Positions 62,210-64,000 of a stretch of 64,000 nt of DNA are shown one piece after another; the stretch's first letter is position 1; the number at the start of each line of letters is the position of its first letter. The notes under the pieces were generated by a model. The model was not told where the DNA came from, did no database searches, and saw only the letters and a list, made by a program, of their open reading frames with translations. The position numbers and the translations under genes are program-made. This stretch comes from Porites lobata (taxonomy: Eukaryota; Cnidaria; Anthozoa; Scleractinia; Poritidae): positions 1,251,001 to 1,315,000 of the forward strand of contig CALNXK010000031.1 in assembly GCA_942486035.1 (NCBI GenBank), given 5' to 3'.

Positions 62210-62640
62210 AATTTATATTTTATTTATTTACTTATTTACCAGCTTTTCTGGACTCAGGCCTGCCAAGAGGGAATGTGCACGAACGAGACTCAGGTCCCAT
62301 GCGAGGTGCCATCCCTACTCAATCCCAAAACCCGTAAAGATTGGCCACACCACCAGGGTCTACGACCCCTGCTCCTTTCGAATAGTGAAGTGGGTTCTTT
62401 TACGTCCCACAAGAACAACTCTGTGAAAGTGCTGTGAAATGGGACCTACGGTTTTTCGTCCTTATCCGAGACGACTAGAAAGTCTAACCATTTGCAGATG
62501 TCATTACAAAGGCAGCACTTTCTTCGCAGTTTTTTAATTTAAAGACCCTGAGTGTTGGTCCGGCCGGGGTTTGAGCCCACAACCTTCTGCTCGGCAGACC
62601 AGTGCTCTCCCAACTGAGCTAGCCAGGCGGTGGTTAGCAC
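62210..62640 (-). mobile_element. tRNA-derived SINE with conserved central domain
   Basis: Read on the minus strand it starts at about 62632 with a tRNA-like head: box A TAGCTCAGTTGGGAGAG, anticodon-arm-like GGTCTGCCGAGCAG, box B GGGCTCAAACCCC. Next comes a body including GTGCTGCCTTTGTAATGACA, TCTGCAAATGGTTAGACTTT and TCGGATAAGGACGAAAAACC, ending in a (TAAA)n-like tail near 62215. The body resembles the deeply conserved SINE domain reported from cnidarians and other animals (Nin-DC, named from memory). Confidence 0.85.
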
Positions 62641-63843
62641 TTTAAAGAAAGATTGTACCTCAGTTTTAAGAGATCAAATGAGCAAAACAAGCTCTATACA
62701 AACAAAACAAAATAAAAATACTGTAAATCTGATCAAAAGGTTAATGAAGGCTGTCAGTACACATTGTAAGCAGGTGAGTTATTTTCTTGTAATTATTTGA
62801 ACGATAAACTGACCAACTAGGGGTTTATTGTTATGTATACCAACTTTTAAAGCTTCACATGCGTACAGGTATACGTGTATTTCCAGTTTCTTTTTTCCTT
62901 GAGTATTCAATGATGTTAACGCAAATTAATACATCTTTTGTCAAGTATGATCTTAATTGATGATCATAAAATTGGCAAATTTGTGGGTGGAAATCTTTAG
63001 AATTTTAGGTGGAATTTTGGATGGTGGAATCACACGTGTCAGTTAATACAGGTTTTTATTATATGGCTACAATAGTATGCATGCTCTAATTGGCTGCTAA
63101 AGTGGGCAGTATTTTCTTGAAATGACCGGGCATTTACTACATGTAGCTAGGTGTCCAAGGCATATACAACCTGTGTTTAACTTGATAGTGGACATGCATC
63201 CTTATGGACATCCATGTTGTGGTCAACTGACAGCAGTCAAAAACCACTGACCAGTATCACATGACTGTATTGCAGGCCCAAGTGTACAACTCATTGAGGT
63301 GACGTGTTTTTTAAGTTATCCACTGACCAGTTATTTTTTAATTGATCAAAGGCTCAGGTCCATAATGATTAATAGAGGCATCAGCTTAATAAAGGTTCCA
63401 TTTACAGTAGATAAATGGAAATAAATTTGTCACCTCGGGCTTCTTTCTGCTTAAAAGATTTTGTCAGCTTAATACAGTGTCTGCTTAATACAGGCTTCAC
63501 TGTAATCTGTTTCTATGGAAATTTCTGTGACAATATGATATGATCAGTTTTACTTGTAGCACGAACTGAAGGCCATTCCATATCCACAAACTCATCCCTG
63601 CCGACTGTCACCCCCACCCCATTAATGAGATGGTTTTTAACAAGCCCCTTCGGAGAATTTATTCCCGGAGTTAGCCCCATAGAGAAATTAACATTTATTC
63701 TTTCCAGTAAACCTTAAGAAACAGCATAAGTTTTAATACATGCATGACAGAAAATGTAGCAACATTATATTTTGCCGCTGTCATGTGCATTTCACATTCA
63801 CCAGAAGTTTCAATGAACAACCCAACAGCTTAAGTTTGTGTAC
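62641..63843. other. Gene-free stretch upstream of CPT2 exon 2
   Basis: Searched for a CPT2 first exon (ATG plus presequence ending at a donor on a codon boundary) without success. AT-rich with no other clear feature. Confidence 0.4.
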
Positions 63844-63948
63844 CTTGATTTGCAATACTTTCAAGGAAGGTCATCCAAATTTCCTGCAGAACATCTTTCT
63901 TTACAGTTGGAATGATTATTACTCCCTTTTTTATCACTATAATTCTTC
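63844..63948 (-). other. Possible internal exon of an unidentified gene
   Basis: Acceptor ACTGTACAG and donor AATCAAG|GTACAC bound 105 nt open in one frame, reading RIIVIKKGVIIIPTVKKDVL then QEIWMTFLESIANQ. Not recognised, and not part of known CPT2 proteins. No partner exon found. Confidence 0.25.
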
Positions 63949-64000
63949 CTGTACAGTATTTTGGGTCAGCAGCTTTCACTTAAGCATAAACATCATGGTG

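Noticed and set aside
62555..62632. Functional tRNA gene
   Set aside because: The tRNA-like part has mismatched stems and is continuous with a SINE body and tail.
1..64000. Search for a bacterial-type system (operon, toxin-antitoxin, phage, CRISPR)
   Set aside because: All supported genes have introns or are eukaryotic retroelements; no clustered intronless frames with ribosome-binding sites were found.

Overview
This is a eukaryotic nuclear window, most likely from an anthozoan cnidarian such as a stony coral. The reasons are AT-rich, intron-rich DNA, two conserved animal genes that can be spliced by eye with GT-AG introns, two complete BEL/Pao LTR retrotransposons, a tRNA-derived SINE with a body I associate with cnidarian and other early-branching animals, and many short inverted-repeat (MITE-like) elements. 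The species assignment is inference. I see no prokaryotic genes, CRISPR arrays or defence islands.

Layout. About 1-16.8 kb is gene-poor: a roughly 1-kb tandem duplication (512-2757), a possible divergent promoter (about 4.3-5.1 kb), a near-perfect 123-bp palindrome (5184-5306), a decayed array of about 45-bp repeats (8190-8990) and several MITE-like elements. At 16960-18321 (+) is one intact single-exon gene for a 453-residue type II membrane protein with a long extracellular coiled coil and a cysteine-containing C-terminal domain; I do not recognise the family.

The right two thirds is dominated by two genes lying head to tail on the minus strand. The first, 44322 down to 21463, is a complete 18-exon CACHD1-like gene (VWA plus Cache domains, alpha2-delta superfamily). 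All exon phases close into 1,287 residues. The second, about 61979 down to 44987, is mitochondrial carnitine O-palmitoyltransferase 2 (CPT2). Eleven exons from the presequence to the stop are in phase; only the initiating exon is not found. The two coding regions are about 660 bp apart. They have unrelated jobs (a cell-surface protein and a mitochondrial fatty-acid import enzyme), so their adjacency need not be functional.

Each gene carries one recent BEL/Pao insertion in an intron. BEL-1 (34610-40893, +) is antisense in CACHD1 intron 3; BEL-2 (51400-57634, -) is in sense in the CPT2 intron between exons 6 and 7. Each has a perfect 5-bp target duplication and LTR pairs identical by eye, yet neither polyprotein is intact. 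BEL-1 has two in-frame TAG codons and no frameshift. BEL-2 has at least seven indels. Since about 5.8 kb of host coding sequence shows none, simple assembly error is a poor explanation; the elements were probably copied by proteins supplied in trans. The most unusual things here are this pair of fresh but damaged elements, the nine-residue repeat in the CACHD1 tail, and the coiled-coil gene. I do not see a clear new multi-gene system.
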